Shown here: in pieces, positions 1 to 6,602 of the stretch
How the letters are laid out: each line of letters starts with the position of its first letter
Numbering within the stretch: the first letter of the stretch is position 1
The notes under the pieces: model-generated
Seen by the model: only the letters and a program-made list of their open reading frames with translations
What the model was told of the DNA's origin: nothing
Databases searched by the model: none
Program-made: the position numbers and the translations under genes
Assembly (NCBI GenBank): GCA_039026295.1
Contig: JBCCMP010000182.1
Coordinates: forward strand, 1 to 9,551
DNA: 9,551 bases
Direction: 5' to 3'
Source: Thermohalobaculum sp039026295
Lineage (GTDB): Bacteria; Pseudomonadota; Alphaproteobacteria; Rhodobacterales; Rhodobacteraceae

Positions 1-101
1 CCGTTGACGCCCTCGAAGCGGCAATCGTCATGGCGCTCAACTCCTTCAGCGCCAGCGAATGCGCAAACTACTTCACGAACTCTGGATACGAACCAGATTG
101 A
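1..101 (+). CDS. IS630-family transposase, C-terminal end (partial, enters from left edge)
   Basis: Reading from base 3, the last 32 codons run VDALEAAIVMALNSFSASEC and end at the TGA at 99-101. The shape (a short helix with ALEAAI, then an SxxEC..YF..SGY ending) is what closes IS630/Tc1-type DDE transposases, whose last residues usually read like FSPEECWNYFRAAGY. The catalytic DDE residues lie outside the window, so activity cannot be judged. In IS630 elements this end of the gene sits a few bases inside the terminal inverted repeat, which fits the sequence just after the stop. The family call rests on this short tail alone. Confidence 0.72.
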   Translation, partial: VDALEAAIVMALNSFSASECANYFTNSGYEPD

Positions 102-116
102 TCGGAAAATGCTCTA
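1..116 (+). mobile_element. Right end of an IS630-like insertion sequence (partial)
   Basis: Fifteen bases after the transposase stop comes ATGCTCTAG (109-117). Read on the other strand it is CTAGAGCATTTTCCGATC, which resembles the TTAGAGCATTTtcc type of end I associate with IS630-group elements, which insert at TA. I therefore place the edge near the TA at 115-116. The partner inverted repeat is outside the window, so the boundary is inferred and not proved. The element may have delivered or reshuffled the decayed region to its right. Confidence 0.4.
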
Positions 117-540
117 GGTCCGTATATGGCGCAAGGCGGACATCGAAGAGCTTTGCGAGTAGCTGCACCTTTTTACCCCACCGCACGCTCCTCCCTCTCC
201 CCACGCAACACCCCAAAACCTCCTCTATACCCCCCGCCGTCGACCGGGGCCGGGCGACTCACAACCAACCGGCCCTTAGCATCCGGATGAGCGGCAGGCC
301 GAAGACCGTTAGGGCGAACCTTTCATAGGCCACCGCTGGTCCCCGGACAGGGGACCGAACCACGACCTCGGGCGCGCCGTGTAGCGACGGAGCCCGCAGC
401 AGTGCTGCTGCTCGTCCCGAGCCGGGACGGCCGAACACGCCTGGACTTCCGATGCAAACGTCCCCCGGACAACCGCATCCCCTGCGAGGCAGAGACGCCT
501 CCCCAGACAGAGATACGCTGCCCGCCCGGCCTGGCCCCGA
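117..540. other. Gene-free stretch, C-rich then hairpin-rich
   Basis: No frame here has convincing coding character; the open frames on both strands are low-complexity and rich in Arg, Pro and Gly. Bases 168-235 are strongly C-rich and G-poor on the plus strand, with C runs at 176-179, 193-195, 199-202, 211-214 and 230-235. The opposite strand therefore has a possible G-quadruplex. Bases 280-289 form the palindrome CATCCGGATG, and 338-429 hold three hairpins listed separately. The missing N-terminal half of the ABC binding protein that starts at 541 was not found in any frame of this stretch. Confidence 0.5.
338..429. repeat. Cluster of three perfect short hairpins
   Basis: There are three perfect inverted repeats in 92 bases. 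GGTCCCC (338-344) pairs with GGGGACC (350-356) over a 5-base loop. GCAGCA (396-401) pairs with TGCTGC (406-411) over 4 bases. CGTCCCG (413-419) pairs with CGGGACG (423-429) over 3 bases. The last two are separated by a single base. None is followed by a T tract, so ordinary intrinsic terminators are unlikely. They could be a folded RNA, a protein-binding array or a relic of a mobile element end. The pairing is read directly from the sequence; the role is unknown. Confidence 0.55.
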
Positions 541-1414
541 AAGCCCGCCGAACGGTGGCTGGATGGCGGCACTGTTCTTCAATCTCCGCCGGCCGCCGTT
601 GGATGATGTAAGGGTGCGCCAGGCGTTGACCCTCGCCTATCATGGGCCCTGGACGCGGAACACCTTGTTTGGCGGTTCCTATGCGCCTCCCGGCAACCCT
701 TATGGGGCCAGCGATCTTGCAGCAAAGGGTCGTGCCGACCCGGCAGAACAGGCGTTGCTGGAGCCCTTTCTCAGCAATCTGCCCGACGGCATACTGGAAG
801 CGCCCAGCCCGCCCGATACGGACAGCCTTGATCGCAGAGCGCGCCTCAGGCGGGCAGATGCGTTGCTTGAGCAGGCAGGTTACGTGGTCGTCGACGGGGT
901 ACGGGTTCGACAGACCACGGGCGAACCCCTCCGGCTCGAATTCATTGGAACCCGGCCGGCCTTCGGTCGGGTCTTGTCGACTTATGCAAAGGATCTGGAT
1001 CGGCTCGGCATCGCGCTGGATATCCGGTTCTTCGACTATGCACAGGGTCGCGACCTAATCCTCGGACATCAGTTCGACCTGACGACCGCAGGGTTCGGGG
1101 CCGAATTTCCCCCTGGGCGCGACGAGCGGGTCTACTGGCACAGCGAACGTGCCTTGAAACCCGGATACGCGCTTGCCGGTGCCCAGGACCCGGCCCTTGA
1201 TGCAACCATCGAAGCCATGACCGAAAGCGGGAACTACGGTTCAATTCTGGCCGCCACCCGGGCATTCGAGCGGGTGTTGAGCTGGCAACGTTACATGCTG
1301 CCGCTATGGCGCACCGAGGATGTCTGGATTGCGCACAACCGTGATCTTGCATTCCCTGACGGCTTTGTCTTTCCGGGCTTTCACTACATTCCGTACCTGT
1401 ATTGGAAGCAGTGA
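541..1414 (+). pseudogene. Peptide ABC transporter substrate-binding protein (YejA-like, SBP family 5), 5'-truncated
   Basis: The frame encodes about 290 residues matching the C-terminal lobe of family 5 extracellular solute-binding proteins of the YejA (microcin C/oligopeptide) branch. It begins at the FFNLRRPPLDDVRVRQAL block, which in complete proteins lies near the middle. It continues through the LFGGSYAPPGNPYGASDLA and LEPFLSNLPDGI blocks and a LRRADALLEQAGY block, and ends in the typical HYIPYLYWKQ. Complete members are about 600 residues with a signal peptide. Here the signal peptide and the whole N-terminal lobe are absent. The same frame stays open back to an ATG at 452, but residues before about 541 are Pro/Arg-rich and unlike the family. 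An ATG at 564 would start mid-domain. No permease or ATPase gene of the transporter follows. The family call is firm; a non-functional remnant is the inference. Confidence 0.78.
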
Positions 1415-2156
1415 ACCGAGAAGATCCCTCTGCAATCGCCTTGGTTGCGATGCGTGGCGCAGATTGAAGGCCTTACACGGCCTTGGCGACGAGCGGGCAT
1501 TGTTCGGGCTTCAGTCGCGGGTCCGACTTAGACCGAGGCACATGGGAAAGAGCCTGTTCGCTCCAGGCAGGTGGAACCTTGGTTTCTGGCATTTTCATTG
1601 AGCCCTCGGCTCTTCGGGGGCGGCAGCCGGTATTGGCACAAGCTGCGCATTGATCCATTTTCGGCTTTCGGGGTCGGCACCAAATCAATTCGTTTTGCCC
1701 GAACGTCGAATTTGTCCGCTCACCCGACTTTGGTGTGCTCGCGGCAGTCAAGACAAGCCTGACCGAAAGCATCACATGGCCACTTCGAGCCCAAATTTTT
1801 ACGTGCTGCGGGGGGCACGAAGCTCCGAGTCACACCAATGTCTCGGACGTTCCGGCGACCCAAAACGGGCTGCCGGGGTGCGCCAGGACAGGGTGCACAC
1901 CTGATCCTGAACAGGCAGCCAGTGGGCGCTATTTGCCGGCGTTGATCTCACGAGGCTGCAAGCGTCAGCAAACACCACTATACCAGATCCACTGCTCTAA
2001 ACGTATCGTGTGAGTACATGCTGAGCGGCTGCATTGAATTTACGTCTATTATGAGATTTTCGGGTGCGTGCGTTATTTAGGCTCATTGACTGCCCAGCAG
2101 TGTTTGCTGTCCGAATTCCACATCGCCGCACGGTTATTGATTGGATGGGATACATC
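1415..2156. other. Intergenic stretch with dispersed-repeat copy, no gene seen
   Basis: About 740 bases without a credible gene on either strand. It contains the inverted repeat AAGGCC / GGCCTT (1467-1472 / 1479-1484), found about 50 bases after the binding-protein remnant, and GAGCC / GGCTC (1600-1604 / 1608-1612). Neither has a T tract. It also contains the left copy of the 78-bp direct repeat (1716-1793). The last 150 bases are more AT-rich. TATTAT at 2047-2052 could be a -10 box for the next gene, but no good -35 box lies at the right distance. Confidence 0.45.
1716..1793 (+). repeat. 78-bp direct repeat, left copy
   Basis: Bases 1716-1793 match 4621-4698 in the same orientation, with 71 of 78 positions identical and no gaps. 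The match begins CCGCTCACCCGAC and ends CTTCGAGCCCA, with perfect internal blocks such as AGTCAAGACAAGCC and AAAGCATCACATGGCC. Similarity fades on both sides. The two copies bracket the malectin-domain gene and the small gene after it. From memory, similar strings occur between genes in Roseobacter genomes, so this may be a dispersed repeat family and not an element boundary. Confidence 0.8.
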
Positions 2157-3857
2157 ATGAATTTACGCGCTCTAATATTTTTGGCTGCTTTGGCGCCCTC
2201 AACGGTACTGGCAGATGGCCCCGTATTATCAGCGCACAACATTGCCGGTCCCGCGATGACGTATGATGGGATCGACTTCAGCGCAGACGCAGGCGAAGCC
2301 AATGGGTTAGAGCGGGCCGAAACAAAGCGACGGAGCGGACGCAATGGCTACCAGGAGGCGTTGGTGGGCACGCCTTTTGCAACTCTTCGAAGGGAAAGAA
2401 AACGCGGCGACGCGGTGGTCTTTGCAGCGCCTGTCCCAGCGGTGCCAATCACCGTCGAACTGTACTTCATGGAGATCTTCCACAGGTCGCCCGGCAAACG
2501 TCGCATGAAAATTGAGATCGAAGGTCAGATTGTCCAGGAGGAATTCGACGTCCTTGAGGCGTCGGGCGGCGATGTGAACACCCCTCAGATCCTTCAGTTC
2601 ACCGATATTGATCCAGCCACATTGGGCGACCCTGATAAGCTGGATCTTCGCGTGATTGGCATGAATGACGTCTCCGTTCGCTCGGCGGTGGTCCTGCGAG
2701 GTGGCACGGACGACGGTGCCTGCGCAGAGCAGGCAGAGATTGCTGCCGATCAGCGCCAGATAGCACAGGTAGCGGCCGATGCAGCCGCCCGCAAACGCTG
2801 GCAAGGGTTCTGGCGCCAGAGTTGGGATGGCGGCTACACCGTGAACATCGCCTCAACGGACGAAGGCGCGCACATGGTGATGAAGCTGAAGAACACATTC
2901 TGCACCGCGGCGTTCGAACCCGGCGCGTCACCGTCAGAGATGGAACTGGTCGCATATGAATGTCTTACGGCTCCGGGGAAGATTGCAAACTTGCGGTTAG
3001 AGGAAGCGCGCGACGGACGGTTGCGTGTTGCGATGGAGATCAACGGCAGAGACTGGGACGTCGAGATCCCGAAGGAAATCAGCCTGCCTGTCGGTCCATC
3101 GGTCCGGCCAGAAGGCTTTGAGTTCAGCACCGCCAACATAACGCTGGAGGCAACCTGGGCAGAGCAGAAAGCGTCCGTTGACGCCCGGCTTCAGAAAGTG
3201 GGCATCACACCCGACTGGCAGACAGAGAAATTGAGCCGCCTGGTGGGTGATGTCTATGCCTATATCCACCGAGCAAACGAGCCCGGTGACTATCGGAATT
3301 ACGAAGGAGAACACTATAGCGTCTACACCATCGGCACGGGCGACAGCGCGGTACCATTCGGGGTCCTGCGCCGTTGGTTGCCGGCTGCCGACAAGCGCCC
3401 AACCTATGACGGCCTCCTGAATGCGGTCAGAGGCCGCTACGGGCCAGAAACCAGACTGCTCACAACAAACCGCGCGGGGAGAAAATTCACACTTGGTTTG
3501 AATTGGGCCTTCAGCCGCAACGGTGAGAAGCTGAAGGAAGGATGCAGCGGCCCTTACGCATTTAGGCACAGTCTTCGCTTGTTGCCGGGCCACTCCGTCG
3601 GAATGATGCGCATGAACCTGACGGCACCCTGGCAATACGGGTGTGGCCTGCAGCTGTATTTCAACCACTCTGCGCCAGAGACAATGGAGCAAATCCTCGC
3701 CATGCAGGCCGCCCTCATCGACAGTGCACCGATCGAGATCATGCTGTGGGAACAGTATTCGGGCGACGTCGCACGGCGGATCGAACGGGTGAAAGAGCGC
3801 GCTGCCGAGGCTCAAGCCGAGCAAGAGGAGAAGGACGGCGTGCAGCCTGATCTTTAA
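2157..3857 (+). CDS. Secreted protein with N-terminal malectin-like domain and unknown C-terminal region
   Basis: A protein of 566 residues. The start at 2157 is chosen because it begins a clean signal peptide (MNLRALIFLAALAPSTVLA, cleavage after residue 19) and has GGATGGGA at 2143-2150 as a weak Shine-Dalgarno. An earlier in-frame ATG at 2064 would bury the signal. Residues about 22-183 resemble the malectin fold: a DGIDFSAD block (37-44), a GYQEALVGTPF block (64-74), then VELYFMEIFHRSPGKRRMKI (100-119), followed by IEGQIVQEEFDVLEASGG (121-138), matching the LHFAEIYF..GKRVFDVSIEG...DFDI pattern of malectin domains. Malectins bind di-glucose or related glycans. Residues about 190-212 are a charged Ala/Gln helix. 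The rest (about 215-566) I do not recognise. It holds Cys249, Cys269, Cys463 and Cys496, which could form two disulfides, and ends in a charged helix rich in Glu, Arg and Ala. The protein is probably periplasmic or exported. The malectin call comes from pattern memory; the C-terminal function is unknown. Confidence 0.75.
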   Translation: MNLRALIFLAALAPSTVLADGPVLSAHNIAGPAMTYDGIDFSADAGEANGLERAETKRRSGRNGYQEALVGTPFATLRRERKRGDAVVFAAPVPAVPITVELYFMEIFHRSPGKRRMKIEIEGQIVQEEFDVLEASGGDVNTPQILQFTDIDPATLGDPDKLDLRVIGMNDVSVRSAVVLRGGTDDGACAEQAEIAADQRQIAQVAADAAARKRWQGFWRQSWDGGYTVNIASTDEGAHMVMKLKNTFCTAAFEPGASPSEMELVAYECLTAPGKIANLRLEEARDGRLRVAMEINGRDWDVEIPKEISLPVGPSVRPEGFEFSTANITLEATWAEQKASVDARLQKVGITPDWQTEKLSRLVGDVYAYIHRANEPGDYRNYEGEHYSVYTIGTGDSAVPFGVLRRWLPAADKRPTYDGLLNAVRGRYGPETRLLTTNRAGRKFTLGLNWAFSRNGEKLKEGCSGPYAFRHSLRLLPGHSVGMMRMNLTAPWQYGCGLQLYFNHSAPETMEQILAMQAALIDSAPIEIMLWEQYSGDVARRIERVKERAAEAQAEQEEKDGVQPDL

Positions 3858-3860
3858 GGT

Positions 3861-4127
3861 ATGCGGCTCATGGCGGGGTCCATGTCTGAAAATGTCTTGG
3901 TCATATTCGCAGCGTGCCTGATAGCCCCTGCTTCGGCGCACCCTGCGACCGCCGATTGGACCAATTGCTCCGGCGCGACGCAGATCATCACGATTGCTCA
4001 GGGTGATCCTGGCTCAGAGGGGCTTTCCAAGACAGAAGCGGTCATCGTGACACCATACAAACGTCGGTCGAAGACCGACACGTTAGCCGACGTTCTCTGG
4101 CCGCGGGATATGCGCACGCAACGCTAA
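3861..4127 (+). CDS. Small exported protein of unknown function, possibly frameshifted
   Basis: At most 88 residues, starting 3 bases after the malectin-like gene, so probably co-transcribed with it. The first third looks like a signal peptide: a hydrophobic stretch VLVIFAACLIAPASA followed by HPATADW. Three ATGs compete, at 3861, 3870 and 3882. The one at 3870 has AAGG about 10 bases upstream and the one at 3882 has GGGG close by; 3861 has almost no spacing to AAGG. The mature part has a single Cys and no domain I know. After about residue 60 the composition changes to a basic tail. A neighbouring frame stays open and reads SRRSLAAGYAHATLNGDVFR and onward to a TGA at 4163-4165, which looks more protein-like than the in-frame end. 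A frameshift near 4060-4090 is therefore possible. Function unknown. Confidence 0.4.
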   Translation: MRLMAGSMSENVLVIFAACLIAPASAHPATADWTNCSGATQIITIAQGDPGSEGLSKTEAVIVTPYKRRSKTDTLADVLWPRDMRTQR

Positions 4128-4785
4128 ACGGTGACGTGTTCAGAGTTGTGCGGGCGGTATCGTGATGGAAGGCACGTAGATGTCCGACATGCGTTTCTCA
4201 GGCTAGAGATTAAAGCTGGCACAGGTCGAGTTTCGGCGTCGTGCGACGTCTATCACCCCGGCGTCCCGATCCCCACCGAAGGTCGCCCACGCGACAACAC
4301 CTGGGGCTCCTAAGACGTCAGACCCGGCCGTCGGCGACCCATGGAGATTAGACTTGGACAGTACTCTCAGCGTGCTCTTCAGTTTGGATCGACTGGGAAC
4401 TGGTTCACCGAGAAGGACCTGAACAACATGTACGAGATCAAAGCCTGTGTGGAAGTATGACGTTAAAAATTGGAAACGAGAGCCGGTCGGCGGCGCAGGC
4501 ATTCGCGGCTAGCAGCGGGCACTGCGTGCGGGATAGATTTACTGTCGTGATAAGCGCCAGTTAAAGCAATTTCGCGCAGAAGCAGGCCTTTGAAGCTCTT
4601 AAACCAACGGCAGCTCCGTCCCGCTCACCCGACGTTGGCGTGCTCTGGGCAGTCAAGACAAGCCCGGCCGAAAGCATCACATGGCCGCTTCGAGCCCACT
4701 TTGACCGATAGGTCAGTTTGCGCGACTGGCCGCCGGTCGAAAGCGTTCAAGGCGGCCGGTGCCGTGACGCTATTGATTTTCGCCT
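4128..4785. other. Decayed or non-coding stretch between the small gene and tetR
   Basis: About 650 bases with no convincing full gene. A short frame at 4341-4460 encodes 39 residues (MEIRLGQYSQRALQFGSTGN at its start, ending IKACVEV). It has no clear ribosome-binding site and no recognised homologue, and may be a fragment. The right copy of the 78-bp direct repeat is at 4621-4698. Bases 4728-4734 (GGCCGCC) and 4751-4757 (GGCGGCC) form an inverted repeat about 30 bases past the tetR stop. With no T tract it is at best a weak end-of-transcript structure. Confidence 0.4.
4621..4698 (+). repeat. 78-bp direct repeat, right copy
   Basis: Ungapped match to 1716-1793, with 7 differences in 78 positions, same orientation. 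The differences are scattered single changes, five of them transitions and one pair adjacent (CG versus TG near the middle), as expected for two old copies. It lies about 90 bases before the end of the tetR gene on the opposite strand. The left copy is about 2.9 kb away on the far side of the malectin-domain gene. Confidence 0.8.
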
Positions 4786-5367
4786 TCAACCGGTCAAGGC
4801 CTCAACTGCGTTTCGCAACGCGTTTGCTGTTCGTCCCGACCGCGCTTCCGATGACAGGCCACGCATGATCAAAATCACTCCATCCGCGTTTGCTGCCGGC
4901 TCTTGCGCACCAAGAGAAGAGAAACGATCCGTCAGCATTTTGCGCACGTTTTCTACCAAGGTGTTGGCTGCTGCACGGGCGCTGGGATCGGCGCTTCCAT
5001 AGGCGGTTTCTAGGGCAAGGCACCCGCGGCGCTCCGGCGCTGCGGTATAGGTCTCTGCTGCTCTCAAAAGCACGTTGCGTTTTAGGGCATCTGCGGTCTT
5101 TGCACGTGCGATTTCCTCCGCGACAAACGAGGCAAAACGGCTGCTGCCATATTGCGCAAGTGCGGCCTCAAACAGCCCGGCCTTGCTGCCGAAGACACGA
5201 TATAAGGCAGGTTGTCGGACCCCCAACGCATCGCAAAGTGCAGCTATGCCAAGCTGATCGTAGCCTTCGCGGTGGAAAAGGGTTTCTGCAACGGCGGCCC
5301 CGGCCGTTCGTTCCAGAAGCGCGGGGCGGCCTCGGCCCTTTTTTGTATCGCTCGTTATTTTTTTCAT
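4786..5367 (-). CDS. TetR/AcrR-family transcriptional regulator
   Basis: A protein of 193 residues starting at the ATG on 5367-5365. This start gives the usual TetR opening: a basic arm (KKGRGRPALLERT, residues 9-21), helix 1, then the helix-turn-helix LGIAALCDALGVRQPALYRV (39-58), closing with FGSKAGLF (59-66), a standard TetR recognition-helix ending. The frame is open further upstream, but that part has no family character and runs through the divergent promoter. The C-terminal ligand-binding domain (about 67-193) is short and helical, with ETYTAAPERRGCLALETAYG in its middle, a pattern common in TetR proteins of this size; the ligand cannot be predicted. The gene diverges from the exported ABM-fold gene and GST gene. 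It most likely represses them, and perhaps itself, through the palindrome at 5385-5408. Confidence 0.92.
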   Translation of the reverse strand: MKKITSDTKKGRGRPALLERTAGAAVAETLFHREGYDQLGIAALCDALGVRQPALYRVFGSKAGLFEAALAQYGSSRFASFVAEEIARAKTADALKRNVLLRAAETYTAAPERRGCLALETAYGSADPSARAAANTLVENVRKMLTDRFSSLGAQEPAANADGVILIMRGLSSEARSGRTANALRNAVEALTG

Positions 5368-5394
5368 TGACGCCGCTCTCGCAATTAATATAAC
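5367..5394 (+). promoter_or_regulatory. Sigma70-type promoter for the ABM-GST operon
   Basis: TTGACG (5367-5372) and TATAAC (5389-5394) are separated by 16 bases, close to the sigma70 consensus in both boxes. Transcription would start near 5401, giving a leader of about 55 bases before the ATG at 5457. The -35 box touches the first codon of the divergent tetR gene, and the -10 box lies inside the palindrome proposed as the TetR operator. Inferred from sequence only. Confidence 0.55.
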
Positions 5395-5408
5395 GATCGA
5401 TACATAAA
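5385..5408. promoter_or_regulatory. Candidate TetR operator (24-bp imperfect palindrome)
   Basis: The halves TTAATATAACGA (5385-5396) and TCGATACATAAA (5397-5408) are complementary at 9 of 12 positions around the perfect centre CGATCG. The mismatches fall at regular intervals (positions 4, 7 and 10 from the centre). Size, symmetry and location in the divergent gap, over the -10 box of the target operon, are what is expected for a TetR operator. Binding is inferred. Confidence 0.6.
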
Positions 5409-5456
5409 TAGCTTTGCCAAAACCGGCAAGCATGAAACGCCGAAAGGGCACCTCAA

Positions 5457-5852
5457 ATGAAAACCTTTCTGACTGCGGTCGCATTGACCGCAATCTCCTT
5501 TGCTGCCTTGGCACAGGACACCCGGATCACCGCAGATGACGACGGCGTGGTATTCGTAAATCTGATGAAGCCCGCGGACGGCGTGACCCTGGAACAGCTC
5601 GCCGAGCAGCTGACCGAAGCGATGGAGCTTGAAATCCGCTCACAACCCGGGTTCCGCGCCGCATCCGTTCATATCGCGCGCGATGACAGCTATGTCTTGA
5701 ATTATGCCCAGTGGGACAACACCGAAAGCGTCGAAGCGGTCGTCGTGAAACTGCAGGCGGGCGAAATGCCCGAACTTGCCGAAGCCTTCAGCATGTCTTC
5801 GCCCGAGTTCCATCCATACGATGTGGAATCAGTCACCGTCGCTGAGGAATAG
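5457..5852 (+). CDS. Exported small ABM-fold protein (antibiotic biosynthesis monooxygenase-like)
   Basis: A protein of 131 residues. The signal peptide is MKTFLTAVALTAISFAALA, with cleavage before QD at about residue 20. The mature part is about 110 residues with the pattern of the dimeric alpha/beta-barrel ABM family: a strand VVFVNLMKPADG (about 31-42), a helix with LTEAMELEIRSQPGFRAASV (ending in the PGF..ASV turn typical of the family), and a strand with YVLNYAQWDNTESVEAV containing the usual NYAQWD-type block. Family members act on aromatic or quinone substrates without a cofactor, or bind heme-like ligands; the substrate here is not evident. The ATG has AAAGGG at 5443-5448 with 8 bases spacing. 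It is the first gene of an operon with the GST, 4 bases apart, opposite tetR. Unusually for the family, it is exported. Confidence 0.82.
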   Translation: MKTFLTAVALTAISFAALAQDTRITADDDGVVFVNLMKPADGVTLEQLAEQLTEAMELEIRSQPGFRAASVHIARDDSYVLNYAQWDNTESVEAVVVKLQAGEMPELAEAFSMSSPEFHPYDVESVTVAEE

Positions 5853-5856
5853 CGCG

Positions 5857-6534
5857 ATGATCGAGCTTCACTTCCATGCCTCGCCCAACCCGATGAAAGT
5901 CCTTTTGATGCTGGAGGAGTGCGGTTTGGACTACAAAATCGTCCCGGTCGATACGTTCAAAGGACAACAGCACGCCCCAAGTTTCGTAAAGCTGTCACCG
6001 AATGCAAAGGTGCCGGTCATCGACGATGACGGCGTATCGGTTTTCGATTCAAACGCCATCCTGCTTTACCTGGCAGACCGAGCAGAACGCTTCGCGCCGC
6101 CGCCGGGTACGGCGAGGGCAGAATTGCTATCCTGGTTGTTCTTCGTCGCATCCGGTCTTTCTCCGTTTTCTGGGCAAGCTGTGCATTTCCTGCACATGTG
6201 CCCGGAGGACATTCCGTATGCTAAGAACCGCTATCTTCGCGAAGTGGAACGGCACTACGCGGTTATGGATCGGCGATTGGCCAATGCGGAATGGCTGGCG
6301 GGAGAGGAATATTCCATCGCCGATATGGCTGCCTGGGGTTGGCTCAATCTCGCGTCCTACTTCTTTGGTGATGCTGCTTTGTCGAGTTGGCCCAATCTGG
6401 CGCGTTTGCATGCCAAGGTCTCGCACCGACCGGCAGCTATTCGGGCAGTTGAGGCGAAAGATCAGCTTACGTTCAAGCAAGAGTTTGATGAGGAAACCAC
6501 CCGAGCGCTGTTCCCTCAGAATTATGCCGCGTAG
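5857..6534 (+). CDS. Glutathione S-transferase, YfcG/YghU-like (Nu-class type)
   Basis: A protein of 225 residues. The start at 5857 follows GAGGAA (5845-5850) by 6 bases, and the family sequence begins exactly there (MIELHFHASPNPMKVLLMLE). The thioredoxin-like domain (about 1-80) has Ser9 and Asn11 in the SPN motif, where E. coli YfcG has Thr9 and Asn11. It also has the cis-proline Pro53 in AKVPVI and the Asp64-Ser65 pair in VFDSNAILLYLA that holds the gamma-glutamyl part of glutathione. The C-terminal helical domain carries WLAGEEYSIADMAAWGWLNL, the typical N-capping region. YfcG-type enzymes bind two glutathiones or GSSG and act as disulfide-bond reductases with weak transferase activity. 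The protein is cytoplasmic. It shares a promoter with the exported ABM-fold gene under probable TetR control, which suggests a role in detoxifying electrophiles or peroxides. Confidence 0.93.
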   Translation: MIELHFHASPNPMKVLLMLEECGLDYKIVPVDTFKGQQHAPSFVKLSPNAKVPVIDDDGVSVFDSNAILLYLADRAERFAPPPGTARAELLSWLFFVASGLSPFSGQAVHFLHMCPEDIPYAKNRYLREVERHYAVMDRRLANAEWLAGEEYSIADMAAWGWLNLASYFFGDAALSSWPNLARLHAKVSHRPAAIRAVEAKDQLTFKQEFDEETTRALFPQNYAA

Positions 6535-6551
6535 CCCAGGAGGGTCTGAAG

Positions 6552-6581
6552 CGGACATTTGAAACGCTCACCGGATGTCCG
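6552..6581. terminator. Hairpin between convergent genes
   Basis: CGGACAT (6552-6558) pairs with ATGTCCG (6575-6581) around a 16-base loop. It lies in the 68-base gap between the stop codons of the plus-strand GST gene and the minus-strand hydroxylase gene. The only T run after it is TTT at 6582-6584. It could serve as a weak bidirectional terminator, or be part of a dispersed intergenic repeat. Confidence 0.35.
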
Positions 6582-6602
6582 TTTCGTCCCGCATAGCCGC
6601 CA

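Noticed and set aside
259..643. Overlapping minus-strand open frames of about 90-107 codons
   Set aside because: They are low-complexity Arg/Gly/Pro sequence in a GC-rich, hairpin-rich stretch, with no supporting start signals.
1473..1904. Several short open frames on both strands in the gap before the malectin-domain gene
   Set aside because: None has a start signal or recognisable family, and some run across the dispersed repeat.
2997..3941. Minus-strand open frame of 314 codons opposite the malectin-domain gene
   Set aside because: The plus strand has a signal peptide, malectin pattern and ribosome-binding site; the minus frame has none of these and would overlap both plus-strand genes.
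4203..4502. Minus-strand open frame of 99 codons
   Set aside because: No ribosome-binding site or family character; it overlaps short plus-strand fragments of equal weakness.
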